From a virus, in the IMG/VR virus record IMGVR_UViG_3300023184_000083, positions 1-64,000 of that record: 64,000 nt of DNA; one strand, 5' to 3'. Below are positions 8,230-19,416 of this stretch, one piece after another. Made by a program: the position numbers and the translations under genes. How positions within the stretch are numbered: position 1 is the first letter of the stretch; each line of letters begins with the position of its first letter. The notes below the pieces were generated by a model, which was not told where the DNA came from, did not search any database, and was given only the letters and a program-made list of their open reading frames with translations.

Positions 8230-9683
8230 TGCCATTTCTTGCTGGAAGAGGTCAGTCCTCTAGAGGTTATTTTGGAGGAGGAACGACGCCTGACGCACCG
8301 ACTTCTCTTGTGTCCACAAAAGGCAACGGACAAATATCTGTAGCGTTTTCTGCTCCAGCCTTTAATGGTGGACTAGAAATAACAACCTACCAGTACGCCC
8401 TTTCTACAGACTCGTACGCAACATGGACAACTCGGGCTACAGGGACTACTGCTTCTCCTTTAGTTATAACTGGCTTATCAAACGGAACTTCTTACGGAGT
8501 TAAACTAAGAGCAGTGAACGCTCTTGGTGCTGGAACTGCATCAAGCGCCGCAACCGCAGTAACACCTTCTACTGTTCCAAATGCGCCGACAGGTGTTTCT
8601 GGGACAGCAAACGGAGTGACATCATCAACCGTGTCATGGACTGCCCCAGCAAATACAGGTTCTCCGCTTCCAGATGGAGGCTCAGCGATAACTGGTTATA
8701 ACGTTGCATACGCTCCATCGCCTTATACAGATTATGTAGTTTTTAATGCTGACACCGGAAATACTAATACTTCAATATTGGTAACTGGATTAACCAACGG
8801 TGGGTCGTACAAGTTTAAAATTACAGCAAAGAATGAAAACGGTTATGGTGACACAGCGGGTGAATCCGGAGTCGTAGTTACAAACATTGTTCCTGCCGCT
8901 CCAACCATAGGAGCCATGACTCATGGTACCGAGGACAGTGTCACCGAGGACACACTGGCATGGACCGCTCCTACAGCAAATGGTGGTAGCGCAATTACTG
9001 GATACGTTTATCAGACAACAACTAATGATGGTTCTACTTTTGCAGGTGCTGTGTCAACAGGCTCTACTGCCGTTTATAAAACTTTTGACCCTGGCTATAC
9101 AAGTACCACAACTAAAGTAAGAGTAGCAGCGGTTAACAGTCTTGGTACTGGTCCGTACAGCGAAATATCGGCGGTCGGTTATGGCGGTTGGACGTCTCAG
9201 TCTGGCGCTGTTCCTTGTTCTTGTGCTAACGATACGGCTTGCCCTTGTTCGTGTGGTACTGCCACGTATAGCGGAGATACGAGTTCTAAAACTTGCTACA
9301 GGTGGACAAGAGACAATTTTACAACTGGCTACAGTTACAATTCAAACAGCACGGATGCATGTACTGCTGCTTGTTCGGCATGTACGGGTGGGTCCTGTTC
9401 GGGTTGTTCTGGTTCATGGACCCCTACCACATATACTAATTCGTTTGTTTACGACGGGAATACGTACACTAAATTTGCAGAAACCAACAGTGCAGGAAAT
9501 GGAACAGGAAATTTCTATTACTACATAAGTCAAGCAGTAGACCAGTACTTTGGATGTGGATGTTATGAACATATCTCATATACCGCAGAGTATTGCTACG
9601 TTGATGACAAGTACAGGGCTACCTATACAGGCGGGTGTAAATACTACAGAAGCACTAGTTCTTGCGGCGGCGGCGGCAGTTAG
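8229..9683 (+). CDS. Fibronectin type III tail protein with a cysteine-rich C-terminus
   Basis: 484 residues. After a short N-terminus there are three fibronectin type III-like domains at about 20-115, 116-215 and 217-315, each with P-x-A-P-T and GLTNGxSY or related motifs. The last about 160 residues are unusual: more than 20 cysteines in CSC, CPCSC, CTACSACTGG and CGCYE clusters, ending in GGGGS. Fibronectin III repeats are common carbohydrate-binding or spacer modules in tail proteins. The cysteine domain could be a disulphide- or metal-stabilised receptor-binding knot; that role is inference. Confidence 0.8.
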   Translation: MPFLAGRGQSSRGYFGGGTTPDAPTSLVSTKGNGQISVAFSAPAFNGGLEITTYQYALSTDSYATWTTRATGTTASPLVITGLSNGTSYGVKLRAVNALGAGTASSAATAVTPSTVPNAPTGVSGTANGVTSSTVSWTAPANTGSPLPDGGSAITGYNVAYAPSPYTDYVVFNADTGNTNTSILVTGLTNGGSYKFKITAKNENGYGDTAGESGVVVTNIVPAAPTIGAMTHGTEDSVTEDTLAWTAPTANGGSAITGYVYQTTTNDGSTFAGAVSTGSTAVYKTFDPGYTSTTTKVRVAAVNSLGTGPYSEISAVGYGGWTSQSGAVPCSCANDTACPCSCGTATYSGDTSSKTCYRWTRDNFTTGYSYNSNSTDACTAACSACTGGSCSGCSGSWTPTTYTNSFVYDGNTYTKFAETNSAGNGTGNFYYYISQAVDQYFGCGCYEHISYTAEYCYVDDKYRATYTGGCKYYRSTSSCGGGGS

Positions 9684-10390
9684 ATTTGTAATTCCATTAA
9701 TCTGTCATTTGTAGACTTAAATGGATTTTCTAGTAATTTCTCTTTAATCCAATTTTTTATTTCATCAGACATTTGTGGTAATTCAATTTGACTATTTCTA
9801 TGGTCTTCGTCACCTTTTAGAAACCTAGCAAGATGCATGTCGGGGAAAGCGTCAAGTTCGTCAAACACCCATTGTGGAGTTTCTAGTTTATCAAAAGCAA
9901 GTTTTGAGTAAATTGCCATCGGATGGTCCGAGTTAAATGGTTCCTCCAACATGAACGTCCATTCTCTCATGTTCTTTAAAAGTTCTATTAAGGTTTTACC
10001 AAACCACAATATGGATGGAGAATTACTATGATGAATATCTGGAGCATATTCATATTCGCCACCATCTGTATTCTTGTGTACAAACTTTAAATATGTAAAA
10101 CAAAAATATGGAGTAAAATCTAAAATGACAGCCCAATCATAGACACTGCTAATCCCTAGGCTAAAATCATCCCACTTAGATTTGGACCCAACATAAATGC
10201 CTTCATCCTCATAGGGGGTTCCGTGAACCGGAAGGTCAACATTGTAAGACAGGTTGTCGCATCTGTACGTTCTTGGCACGTTCTTGCCGTCAACTATAAA
10301 CATAGATTTATGAAGTATGAATACGCCTTCATTGGCAGGCAATGTTGGGCGAAGCACTAAACTTTCGGGGAGATAATTGTATTCTGTCAT
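9680..10390 (-). CDS. Hypothetical protein, possible tail-region accessory factor
   Basis: 236 residues on the opposite strand from the fibre genes; its stop overlaps the upstream fibre stop tail-to-tail. It starts immediately after the stop of the 10391-10642 gene (TAAATG). Rich in aromatic residues (VYDWAVILDFTPYFCFTYLKF). No family is recognised. Pairing with a small protein whose paralogue also sits next to a fibre gene suggests a fibre-related role. Confidence 0.7.
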   Translation of the reverse strand: MTEYNYLPESLVLRPTLPANEGVFILHKSMFIVDGKNVPRTYRCDNLSYNVDLPVHGTPYEDEGIYVGSKSKWDDFSLGISSVYDWAVILDFTPYFCFTYLKFVHKNTDGGEYEYAPDIHHSNSPSILWFGKTLIELLKNMREWTFMLEEPFNSDHPMAIYSKLAFDKLETPQWVFDELDAFPDMHLARFLKGDEDHRNSQIELPQMSDEIKNWIKEKLLENPFKSTNDRLMELQI

Positions 10391-10642
10391 TTAGGATGCT
10401 TTTCCTATTTTTTCGTCAATTATTTTTAAAGAATTACAATATCTGTCTATCACTTTGTAAAGATGATAAATACCCACATTGTCGTTTGACAGCACTGGGA
10501 GTTCCCATGTTTCGTAATCCATTAAATCGGGGTCAATTTGTGCTTTGATACAAAACCCAAACAACTCCCTGAAAGTTTCATTTCTAAGTTCTTCTAGTGC
10601 GGCCGTCTTGTCTTCTGCGTTTAAAAAATCACCTAAAGGCAT
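10391..10642 (-). CDS. Small hypothetical protein, paralogue of the 243-473 gene
   Basis: The ATG at 10642 is preceded by AGGATGGACAAAG; a TTG-initiated extension to 10672 is possible. It has KTAAL, IDPD, LSND and a final SLKIIDEKIG helix, matching the protein at 243-473 in order and spacing. Confidence 0.7.
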   Translation of the reverse strand: MPLGDFLNAEDKTAALEELRNETFRELFGFCIKAQIDPDLMDYETWELPVLSNDNVGIYHLYKVIDRYCNSLKIIDEKIGKAS

Positions 10643-10762
10643 CTTTGTCCATCCTGTTGTGTTGAAAACCAAAACAACTGTTGTAAAGGTTTATTCTAAT
10701 TACTATTGGTTGCAATGCTTCGGAAGTAATCAACAGAATCATACCATTATGAATTACTGTTT

Positions 10763-10777
10763 TGATATAATCTCAAA
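10763..10777 (+). promoter_or_regulatory. Extended -10 promoter, predicted leaderless
   Basis: TG-A-TATAAT is followed by CTCAAA and then the ATG at 10778, the same 6-nt spacing as in the main promoter family but with a consensus -10. Confidence 0.6.
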
Positions 10778-11023
10778 ATGAGTACGGCATGGCAAGAGTG
10801 GAAAAAACGCAACGCAGATAAACAGCAGGCAGGAATAGTATCCCCTTTGGATTTCATTAACCCCGAGACAGAATACGCATCGGTTGAAGAAGCACAAAGC
10901 AGAATGGAACTCTGTGAAGGCTGCGAACACTACCTTGCAACAAAACAATGTTCACAATGTGGCTGTTTCATGCCTTTAAAGACAAAACTACTTCATGCGG
11001 TGTGTCCAGTAAATAAGTGGTAA
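10778..11023 (+). CDS. Small zinc-ribbon protein, paralogue of the 53.2 kb gene
   Basis: 81 residues. The C-terminal half is CEGCEHY..TKQCSQCGCFMPLK..L..AVCP..KW, two CxxC knuckles plus a further cysteine, a pattern recurrent in phage small proteins of unknown role. The 57-residue protein at 53224-53397 has the same C-terminal motif. A consensus TATAAT 6 nt upstream predicts a leaderless message. Confidence 0.75.
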   Translation: MSTAWQEWKKRNADKQQAGIVSPLDFINPETEYASVEEAQSRMELCEGCEHYLATKQCSQCGCFMPLKTKLLHAVCPVNKW

Positions 11024-11066
11024 CACCGCTTTTCCCTTATGGTAAAATTGTCATGCGGGGGGTCGC

Positions 11067-13810
<2,744 letters not shown>

Positions 13811-13814
<4 letters not shown>

Positions 13815-13996
13815 TTTTAAGACTAGTAAAGAAGTTGTTGAAAGAAGCGCATAATCTTGCGTGGACTCTTGCCGGTACGGCGCTTGTTCTGATTACTCTT
13901 TCTGGAGACGTAAAGAAGATTGGTATCTGGATTAGTGGCGTCACATTAACCATCCATCTATTAGGTATTCTGCTTACTCCCAATAACGAAGAATGA
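13811..13996 (+). CDS. Putative holin, two transmembrane helices
   Basis: 61 residues overlapping the end of the surface-protein gene (ATG at 13811). An amphipathic N-terminus is followed by two hydrophobic segments (AWTLAGTALVLITLSG and IGIWISGVTLTIHLLGILL). Small size, two helices and location just before an endolysin fit a holin; the sequence itself does not prove it. Confidence 0.6.
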
Positions 13997-14030
13997 TAAA
14001 ATTGACTATTCGCTTTTAAAAGGAATTGTC

Positions 14031-14561
14031 ATGGCCAGAAAATATTCTTATTACCCCAGTTTTGACGGAAAAGGTGCAAAGCCTGGAACTGAAAAACTCG
14101 CAGAACTCTGCAACAAGAGATGGAAAGCCTCTAATATGGGGATTTACCAGGCCAGATTGATGCGAAACTCTCACACCGAAGGTAAGAAGATTGGCGACCC
14201 TGGTATGGAAAAGTGGATGTCCGTTCATGCCACCGGTGCTGCTGTTGACCTTGGATACGAAGACCGCAAAGTTGGAGTTGAAATGTGGGATTGGTTATTG
14301 GCACACACAGCCGAACTCGGTATTGAAGAAATTCACGATTACTCATTTGACAAAGATGCCAAAGACGGCAAGCCTGGCTATGGAAGAGGCTTCCGCTGTT
14401 CAAGAGGTGAAAATTCTGCAGGGGTAAAATTGTTTACTGTTGATGACAATGCTGGAAGTTTTGGCGGCAAGTGGTTGCATGTAGAACTTTCTCCAGAGAT
14501 GGCAAAAGATGCTGCAAAGTTTGAAGCAGCATGGCGTGCACTTCCTAAGCCTGGTGCATAG
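14031..14561 (+). CDS. Peptidase M15-family endolysin
   Basis: 176 residues. The zinc site is SVHATGAAVDLGY (SxHxxGxAxD motif, about residue 64-76) and KWLHVEL near residue 155, as in VanY/M15C peptidases that cut peptidoglycan stem peptides or crosslinks. No separate cell-wall-binding domain is present. An AAAAGG site precedes the ATG and a TGATAAAAT promoter-like element lies about 30 nt upstream. It sits between holin-like genes, so it is the likely lysis enzyme. Confidence 0.85.
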   Translation: MARKYSYYPSFDGKGAKPGTEKLAELCNKRWKASNMGIYQARLMRNSHTEGKKIGDPGMEKWMSVHATGAAVDLGYEDRKVGVEMWDWLLAHTAELGIEEIHDYSFDKDAKDGKPGYGRGFRCSRGENSAGVKLFTVDDNAGSFGGKWLHVELSPEMAKDAAKFEAAWRALPKPGA

Positions 14562-14564
14562 TTC

Positions 14565-14792
14565 GTGGAAGCAATTACAGTTGCCATCATCACTATGGTT
14601 GGTGCAGTCATTGTTGCTCTTGTTGAAAAAGGGCGACGCGAGAACAAAGCAGACCACGGCGTTGTTTCAGGCAAATTAGACCTTATTGGAAAGAGCCTTG
14701 GCCGCTCTATTGACCGCGTTGAAGAAACAGTTATTCGTAATGAAGTAAAACTTGACCAACACATTCGTGACCACGTAAAGGGAGATGCCTGA
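14565..14792 (+). CDS. Small membrane-anchored coiled-coil protein of the lysis cassette
   Basis: 75 residues, GTG start 3 nt after the endolysin stop. One N-terminal transmembrane helix (AITVAIITMVGAVIVALVE) precedes a charged amphipathic helix. Similar one-helix proteins accompany endolysins in actinophages and may be holin or spanin-like partners. Confidence 0.65.
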   Translation: MEAITVAIITMVGAVIVALVEKGRRENKADHGVVSGKLDLIGKSLGRSIDRVEETVIRNEVKLDQHIRDHVKGDA

Positions 14793-14998
14793 TGGCCGGC
14801 AAAAAACCAGCAAAACCAATGGCAGGACAAACTAAGCAAGCAATCCTTGACCCTTCTGTTTATGGAACTCAAATTAGATATTACGGAACCAAGGGCGCAT
14901 CGGCAAAATGCCCTTCATGCGGTAAAGAAACAATCAAAGGGATGGTTCGTATCAAGAACGACCTTTTCTACTGTTCTTTGGTTTGCGTTAGTAAATAA
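14792..14998 (+). CDS. Small zinc-finger protein
   Basis: 68 residues, ATG overlapping the previous stop by one base. It has CPSCGKE followed after about 18 residues by YCSLVC, a treble-clef-like knuckle pair. Function unknown. Confidence 0.65.
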   Translation: MAGKKPAKPMAGQTKQAILDPSVYGTQIRYYGTKGASAKCPSCGKETIKGMVRIKNDLFYCSLVCVSK

Positions 14999-15021
14999 AT
15001 AAATCATGCTGGGGGGCATTC

Positions 15022-15252
15022 ATGAAAACATTGTTACTTAGAATTCTTGCAGTTTTTGCTGCGTCTGGATTAAGCGTTATTGGTGCTGGAGCAATCGCCG
15101 GCGTTGAGTTATGGAAAGCATGTATGATGGCAGGGATAGCCGGAGTAGCAACAGTTATTGAAGGACTTTCTAGGGCTTTTCTTGATGATGGAAAATTATC
15201 CCTGCAAGAAATCAATGAAGTTTTCAACAAGGTTGACAAGAAGGCTGGCTGA
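15022..15252 (+). CDS. Small hydrophobic protein, second holin candidate
   Basis: 76 residues preceded by a strong GGGGGG site. Hydrophobic at residues 3-30 (LLRILAVFAASGLSVIGAGAIAGV) and again at 33-50, with a charged C-terminus. Two such proteins flanking the endolysin suggest a holin pair; which one forms the lethal lesion is not visible. Confidence 0.6.
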   Translation: MKTLLLRILAVFAASGLSVIGAGAIAGVELWKACMMAGIAGVATVIEGLSRAFLDDGKLSLQEINEVFNKVDKKAG

Positions 15253-15264
15253 AAAATAGTAAAA

Positions 15265-15298
15265 TATACATAGCGGGAATTGCATTTTCCCTGTATAG
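15265..15298 (+). terminator. Bulged stem-loop after the lysis cassette
   Basis: TATACA pairs with TGTATA and GGGAA with TTCCC around a short loop, with TAGC bulged on the 5' side. There is no U-tract, so it may be a weak terminator or an RNA-stability hairpin. Confidence 0.4.
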
Positions 15299-15360
15299 AG
15301 ATAAGCCACTAAATCTAAATCTATCCAATAATCAGATTGGGATTGAGATAGTGTGAATCC

Positions 15361-15693
15361 ATGAGCCTCACAAATGAAATGGTCTGGCACAACGACGGCC
15401 ACGTAATCCATTTAAAAATCAACAAATCTGAACTAGAAGTAGTTGAAGTTTTTTGTCCGAATGAAGATGTCGGCGAATGCAAAAATGAATGGTACGGCTG
15501 TGTCGTTAAGTGGTTTATTGACAGTTTTGGCATGGAGTGCAACGTTGGCTCATGCCCTGCTTTACCAGAAATGGAAATTTGTTGGACAATGTCTGGAGAT
15601 GGGCGCGAGATAGAAACTGGTCAACTGTGGTTTATGCCTCTTGCTGACGAAGTTTTTAATGCTTGGTTTATAAGCAGGGTGAAACCTGAATAA
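15361..15693 (+). CDS. Hypothetical protein
   Basis: 110 residues, tryptophan- and cysteine-rich (WHNDGHVIHLKI, CKNEWYGC). No family is recognised. Upstream, 15313-15326 holds a GGATAGATTTAGAT element on the minus strand resembling the AGATAGATTTATCT operators at 59.4 kb. Converges with the winged-helix gene at 15694. Confidence 0.65.
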   Translation: MSLTNEMVWHNDGHVIHLKINKSELEVVEVFCPNEDVGECKNEWYGCVVKWFIDSFGMECNVGSCPALPEMEICWTMSGDGREIETGQLWFMPLADEVFNAWFISRVKPE

Positions 15694-16005
15694 TTAATCT
15701 TGGGCAAGGACTGAGCGTCTAGACGCAAAGTCATAAATCTGCTGTAGTCCTACTGGAGTGACTATCCAAGATGTTTCGGTAACTTTTTTAATAGAGCCGT
15801 TTTTTAACAAAACCTCTATTGCCCTATTAACGTCACGACTATTACTTATCTTTGATGTGAACCCTAAAACGTTTTCCACCGTAAAAGGTGCTTTTTTTAT
15901 CTTTGCGTAAGCCAGGACTACATACGAACTTCCACCATATTTAAAGGTAGGAGCCTTCATTACTGGCTTCATCTTGGCTTTGGCTATGTGTCTACTAGGC
16001 ATCAT
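15694..16005 (-). CDS. Small winged-helix-like protein
   Basis: 103 residues. The central segment (YVVLAYAKIKKAPFTVENV through VNRAIEVLLKNGSIKKV..SWIVTPVG) has the helix-helix-wing order of small winged-helix DNA-binding proteins. It follows the regulator gene at 16016 by 10 nt. Assignment rests on pattern only. Confidence 0.55.
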   Translation of the reverse strand: MMPSRHIAKAKMKPVMKAPTFKYGGSSYVVLAYAKIKKAPFTVENVLGFTSKISNSRDVNRAIEVLLKNGSIKKVTETSWIVTPVGLQQIYDFASRRSVLAQD

Positions 16006-16015
16006 TAGAGTCTAT

Positions 16016-16453
16016 CTAAAATGGCTCATCTTCCTCGGTGACCACCGGCACGTTAAGCCTGTTTACCGCACTGATAACACTCTGAAGACGACGTATATCA
16101 GGGTGGTTTTTTATTTTTGAAGCATTGAAGGCGTAGACGTTTTTGCGTTCGTATTTTGTCTTTGTAATTAACCCTTGTTCTATAAGGGTTTTAATCGTTC
16201 GCTCAATCATATTTTCACTTAAATCTAAATAGACAGCAAGTGCGCGATGGGTAATTGTTGGGTCTTCCATCAAGGTGTAAAGAACCCTTCCTGGAGTAGA
16301 GAACAAATCAACCTCGCCGGCCGTTGAATAATGAAGGAGTCTTTGAGTATCTAGAAGCCTCATAACTTCTTCAACTAAATTCTTATTTCCTTTGACACCC
16401 TCAAGCCCGCTCAACGCTAGATGTACTTCTGCTGATTTACTTTCATTCTTCAC
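16016..16453 (-). CDS. MarR/GntR-type winged-helix transcriptional regulator
   Basis: GTG at 16453 is chosen because GGAGG lies 5 nt upstream; longer reading frames lack this. The domain RVLYTLMEDPTITHRALAVYLDLSENMIERTIKTLIEQGLI is a classic winged helix with its recognition helix. The protein ends EEDEPF, an acidic tail like that of SSB, which is curious. It is divergent from the 16549 operon, and the shared spacer contains an exact DnaA box (16519-16527). Confidence 0.7.
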   Translation of the reverse strand: MKNESKSAEVHLALSGLEGVKGNKNLVEEVMRLLDTQRLLHYSTAGEVDLFSTPGRVLYTLMEDPTITHRALAVYLDLSENMIERTIKTLIEQGLITKTKYERKNVYAFNASKIKNHPDIRRLQSVISAVNRLNVPVVTEEDEPF

Positions 16454-16518
16454 AGGTTCCTCCGATAGACACAGACGAAAGACTAGCATTCTTGCATGCT
16501 GTGGAAATTGCATGTAAG

Positions 16519-16527
16519 TTATCCACA
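16519..16527 (+). promoter_or_regulatory. Exact DnaA box
   Basis: TTATCCACA between the divergent genes at 16453 and 16549. Confidence 0.6.
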
Positions 16528-16548
16528 ACCACTAGGGAGGAAAGCCTA

Positions 16549-16815
16549 ATGCTCAAAGAAAAACTACTTGAACTAAACAAGCCATCCGCAGGAAAGAAGT
16601 GCACTGTGTGTACCTATTATGAAGCAATGGATACCGAGACAAAGGCCGCTTTTGCAAGCATTATGACTGGTACAACAATATCAAATCGCCGCATTGCTGT
16701 CCTGTTAACCTCAGAAGGATTGCGCGTTAGTGAAAACACTATTAACCGTGTACGCAAGACCTGCTTTGCTGATGGACTTATTGCTGGATGTTTAACTGGA
16801 GAAAATAATGTCTGA
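16549..16815 (+). CDS. Helix-turn-helix protein
   Basis: The ATG at 16549 follows GGGAGGAAAG and is preferred to an upstream ATG at 16492. 88 residues; ISNRRIAVLLTSEGLRVSENTINRVRKTC is an HTH with the recognition helix at SENTINRVR, and a VCTYY cysteine segment precedes it. It overlaps the phosphoesterase gene by 8 nt and probably regulates the phage operon. Confidence 0.65.
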   Translation: MLKEKLLELNKPSAGKKCTVCTYYEAMDTETKAAFASIMTGTTISNRRIAVLLTSEGLRVSENTINRVRKTCFADGLIAGCLTGENNV

Positions 16816-17986
16816 TAAAAAAACACTTGTTGAAAAACTTACTGAAGTTTCGTCTGCTGAAGCAAAAGGCGAAATAAAGAAGAAAATGCTTGGAACTCTA
16901 GCGGACATGCTAGAGCGAAAAAATATTGACATTACGGAGATTGGTGACATCAAGCGTATCTCTCTCTATCAGTCAATGATTAAAGACGACCAAGGCGAGG
17001 CTCAGATTCATGACCTTGCGGCTATCCAGTTCTCTCCTAGTTGGGAGTCTGGTCCAGAATGGCCAGTAGTGCAACAAGGGCCTTCCGTACAACTACCAAA
17101 GTTAACGACAAAAGCATCCGAGCCAAAACAGTTCAAAACGTGCGTCGTAGTGCCTGATATACAGATAGGTTTCTACCGAAATCAAGACGGAACACTAGAA
17201 CCAACCCACGATGAAAAGGCTATTTCTATCTGTTTAGCGATGATTAAGCAGTTAAAACCAGATGTTGTGGCTTGTGTTGGGGATAACTTAGACCTTCCGG
17301 AGATGGGAAAGTACCTCACTTACCCAGCATACGCTCAAACTACTCAGGCATCTATTGACAGAGCCACTGTATTTTGTGCAGAAATGCGTGCTGCTGCCCC
17401 TAATGCCAAGATTGTTTGGCTTGCCGGAAACCATGAAGAGCGCATGCCTAAGTATCTTTTGACCAACGCCGGCGCTGCCTATGGGTTGCGTAAAGGAAAC
17501 ACCCCAGAATCCTGGCCGGTGCTATCAGTGCCATATCTTTGCCGAATGGACGAGTATGGCGTTGAATACAAGCCTGGATACCCTGCGGCAGACCTTTGGA
17601 TTAATAATAAACTCAAGATTATTCACGGTGACCGCGTTAAGTCTTCTGGCTCAACCGCACATGTATATCTCAACAATGAAAAGGCTTCGGTAATCTATGG
17701 ACACATTCACCGCATTGAGACGGCGTTTAAAACACGTGAAGACTACGATGGTGCTCGGACAATCATGGCTGCATCTCCTGGGTGTCTTGCTCGTATTGAT
17801 GGCGCTATACCTAGTACAAGAGGTGGGGTAGACCTAGACGGTCGCCCTTTGACTCGTATTGAAAACTGGCAGCAAGGTGTTGGCGTAGTTACTTACGAAG
17901 ACGACGGAGACCACAAGTTCTCCTACGAAGTCGCCACCATCTATAACGGTTGGGCAATGTTCCGTGGCAAGGAATACGTAGCATAG
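16808..17986 (+). CDS. Calcineurin-like metallophosphoesterase
   Basis: 392 residues with an extra N-terminal helical region of about 110. The five metal-binding motifs are in order: VVPDIQIG, GDNLD, GNHEER, IHGD and GHIHR. Such phage enzymes may act on nucleic acid ends or cyclic nucleotides. The start of the next gene uses the last G of its stop codon (TAGTG), so the two are translationally coupled. Confidence 0.85.
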   Translation: MSDKKTLVEKLTEVSSAEAKGEIKKKMLGTLADMLERKNIDITEIGDIKRISLYQSMIKDDQGEAQIHDLAAIQFSPSWESGPEWPVVQQGPSVQLPKLTTKASEPKQFKTCVVVPDIQIGFYRNQDGTLEPTHDEKAISICLAMIKQLKPDVVACVGDNLDLPEMGKYLTYPAYAQTTQASIDRATVFCAEMRAAAPNAKIVWLAGNHEERMPKYLLTNAGAAYGLRKGNTPESWPVLSVPYLCRMDEYGVEYKPGYPAADLWINNKLKIIHGDRVKSSGSTAHVYLNNEKASVIYGHIHRIETAFKTREDYDGARTIMAASPGCLARIDGAIPSTRGGVDLDGRPLTRIENWQQGVGVVTYEDDGDHKFSYEVATIYNGWAMFRGKEYVA

Positions 17987-18615
17987 TGACAACACTGGTA
18001 GGAATACAGGGAGACGGGTACGCAGTTATCGGCTGCGATACTCAGATATCGTCTTTTGACGACTCTGGAAGTTCCTATCAGATTTCCACACTAGGAACAG
18101 GCTCAGCAAAGATTGCCATTAACAGCAAGTATTTGCTAGGTGCTGCTGGGGACATGAGGGCAATTAACATCCTTCATCACGTATTCCAGCCACCTATTCC
18201 TACTCCTGGTTTAAGAGGAAAGAAACTAGATGCATTCATTACTGCTAAATTTATCCCGTCTTTAAGAGCGTGTTTTGATTCTCAGGGATACTCACCTCCA
18301 GACGGTAAGGATAAAGAACACTCAGCAGAGCAGGGCTCGTCAATTGTTGTAGTTATTAATGCTTCTATCTACCTAGTAGAGCATGACTACAGTTGGACTT
18401 CCGAGGCTAATTGCATGTACGCAACTGGGTCTGGGTCTTCATACGCACTAGGGGCGATGCAAGCCCTTGCTTCTGGCAAGAAACTAACCATTCAACAGGC
18501 TAAGACCACATGCCTAAAGGCGTTGAGTATCGCCGGCAAGTTTGACGCCTATACCGGCGCACCGTTTCAGACGTTTACACAGGAAGTTCCTAAGAAGAAA
18601 ACTACTCCTGAATGA
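17986..18615 (+). CDS. Proteasome beta/HslV-like Ntn hydrolase
   Basis: The GTG at 17986 overlaps the preceding stop and gives an N-terminus Met-Thr-Thr-Leu-Val-Gly. Removal of Met would expose a catalytic Thr1. The remaining signature fits: the Asp of GCDTQIS (near position 17 of proteasome beta subunits), the Lys of SAKIAI (near 33), LLGAAGDMRA like the family AGxxGD segment, and DAYTG near the C-terminus matching the D-x-x-S/T-G motif. 209 residues, the size of a beta subunit. No alpha subunit, ATPase or HslU is adjacent. It could form a homo-oligomeric protease acting on capsid or host proteins; the substrate is unknown. Confidence 0.75.
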   Translation: MTTLVGIQGDGYAVIGCDTQISSFDDSGSSYQISTLGTGSAKIAINSKYLLGAAGDMRAINILHHVFQPPIPTPGLRGKKLDAFITAKFIPSLRACFDSQGYSPPDGKDKEHSAEQGSSIVVVINASIYLVEHDYSWTSEANCMYATGSGSSYALGAMQALASGKKLTIQQAKTTCLKALSIAGKFDAYTGAPFQTFTQEVPKKKTTPE

Positions 18616-18746
18616 ACGACGCGCGCTTATATGTGAGCCATGTTCCCGAACAAGGTGTAAAGAACACCGTAGGGGAAGAGACAACTAACAAGGGACGGAG
18701 AGACTATCTGTTTGCTCCCTGTAAGGCTCAGGAAGGCTTCTTATGA
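18612..18746 (+). CDS. 44-residue hypothetical protein
   Basis: The ATG overlaps the hydrolase stop (ATGA) and its TGA overlaps the WhiB start (ATGA), so it tiles the gap perfectly. This arrangement is the main evidence. No motif is recognised. Confidence 0.5.
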   Translation: MNDARLYVSHVPEQGVKNTVGEETTNKGRRDYLFAPCKAQEGFL

Positions 18747-19078
18747 CCGTTAATAACAATACCCAGAAAAAAGTTGCCCAACCAGAAGGATTACTGGATA
18801 TACCCAAAAAGGACTGGTTTGACCACGCAGCATGCAAAGGAAAGACCCTACTAATGTTCCCCAAAGAACATAAGGATATTACCTACATCGCACAGGCAAG
18901 AGCCATCTGCAAAGGATGCCCAGTAAGAGACCACTGTTTAGAGTACGCATTAGAGTTTCCACCTGCAGATATGCATGGAGTATGGGCAGGGCTTACATCA
19001 AGACAACTAGCCGCAGAGCAAAGACGTAGGGGAGTTAAGCCAGTAAGGCCAACCCTTAGTCAACTGTGGAGTATCTAG
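18743..19078 (+). CDS. whiB: WhiB-family Fe-S transcription factor
   Basis: 111 residues. Four conserved cysteines bind a [4Fe-4S] cluster: AACKGK, then CKGCPVRDHCLEYAL. The GVWAGLTSRQ motif and a basic C-terminus (RRRGVKPVRP) complete the family pattern. WhiB proteins bind host sigma factor A and redirect transcription; they occur only in actinobacteria and their phages, so this gene is strong evidence for the host group. A second WhiB is at 50170. Confidence 0.92.
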   Translation: MTVNNNTQKKVAQPEGLLDIPKKDWFDHAACKGKTLLMFPKEHKDITYIAQARAICKGCPVRDHCLEYALEFPPADMHGVWAGLTSRQLAAEQRRRGVKPVRPTLSQLWSI

Positions 19079-19416
19079 CCGATTCGGAATGAACAGGTGC
19101 GACAGAACTCGGCGTTATCAAAAGTCACTATCTTCATATCGCACTCTTCCTTGCCACAGGGCATCAGAATCTTTTCACCTAGAAGGTAACTACGCAGATA
19201 CTCATCGGGTGTGGGTTTGGGATGAGGAGCAGGACCCGCTGGGAGACCCTTTGCTTGCTGGCAATAGTCAAAAATGGTCCAGTCTAAGAAAGCCGAGAGC
19301 GTCATTCCTTGAGACTCTGCTGCTTTTATTAAGAGATTCTTTTGGGCTCCGGTCACCTTTACGGTGATGACGTGAATAGCCTTTGGGGTTCTTGATTGTT
19401 TAGGTTTACGCCCCAT
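19075..19416 (-). CDS. Ribbon-helix-helix protein with a C-terminal zinc motif
   Basis: 113 residues. The N-terminal part (AIHVITVKVTGAQKNLLIKAAESQGMTLSAFLDWTI) has the beta-strand and two-helix pattern of Arc/MetJ regulators. The C-terminus has CGKEEC and CRTC cysteine pairs. It converges with WhiB by a 4-nt overlap and overlaps the next RHH gene by 11 nt. Confidence 0.65.
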   Translation of the reverse strand: MGRKPKQSRTPKAIHVITVKVTGAQKNLLIKAAESQGMTLSAFLDWTIFDYCQQAKGLPAGPAPHPKPTPDEYLRSYLLGEKILMPCGKEECDMKIVTFDNAEFCRTCSFRIG

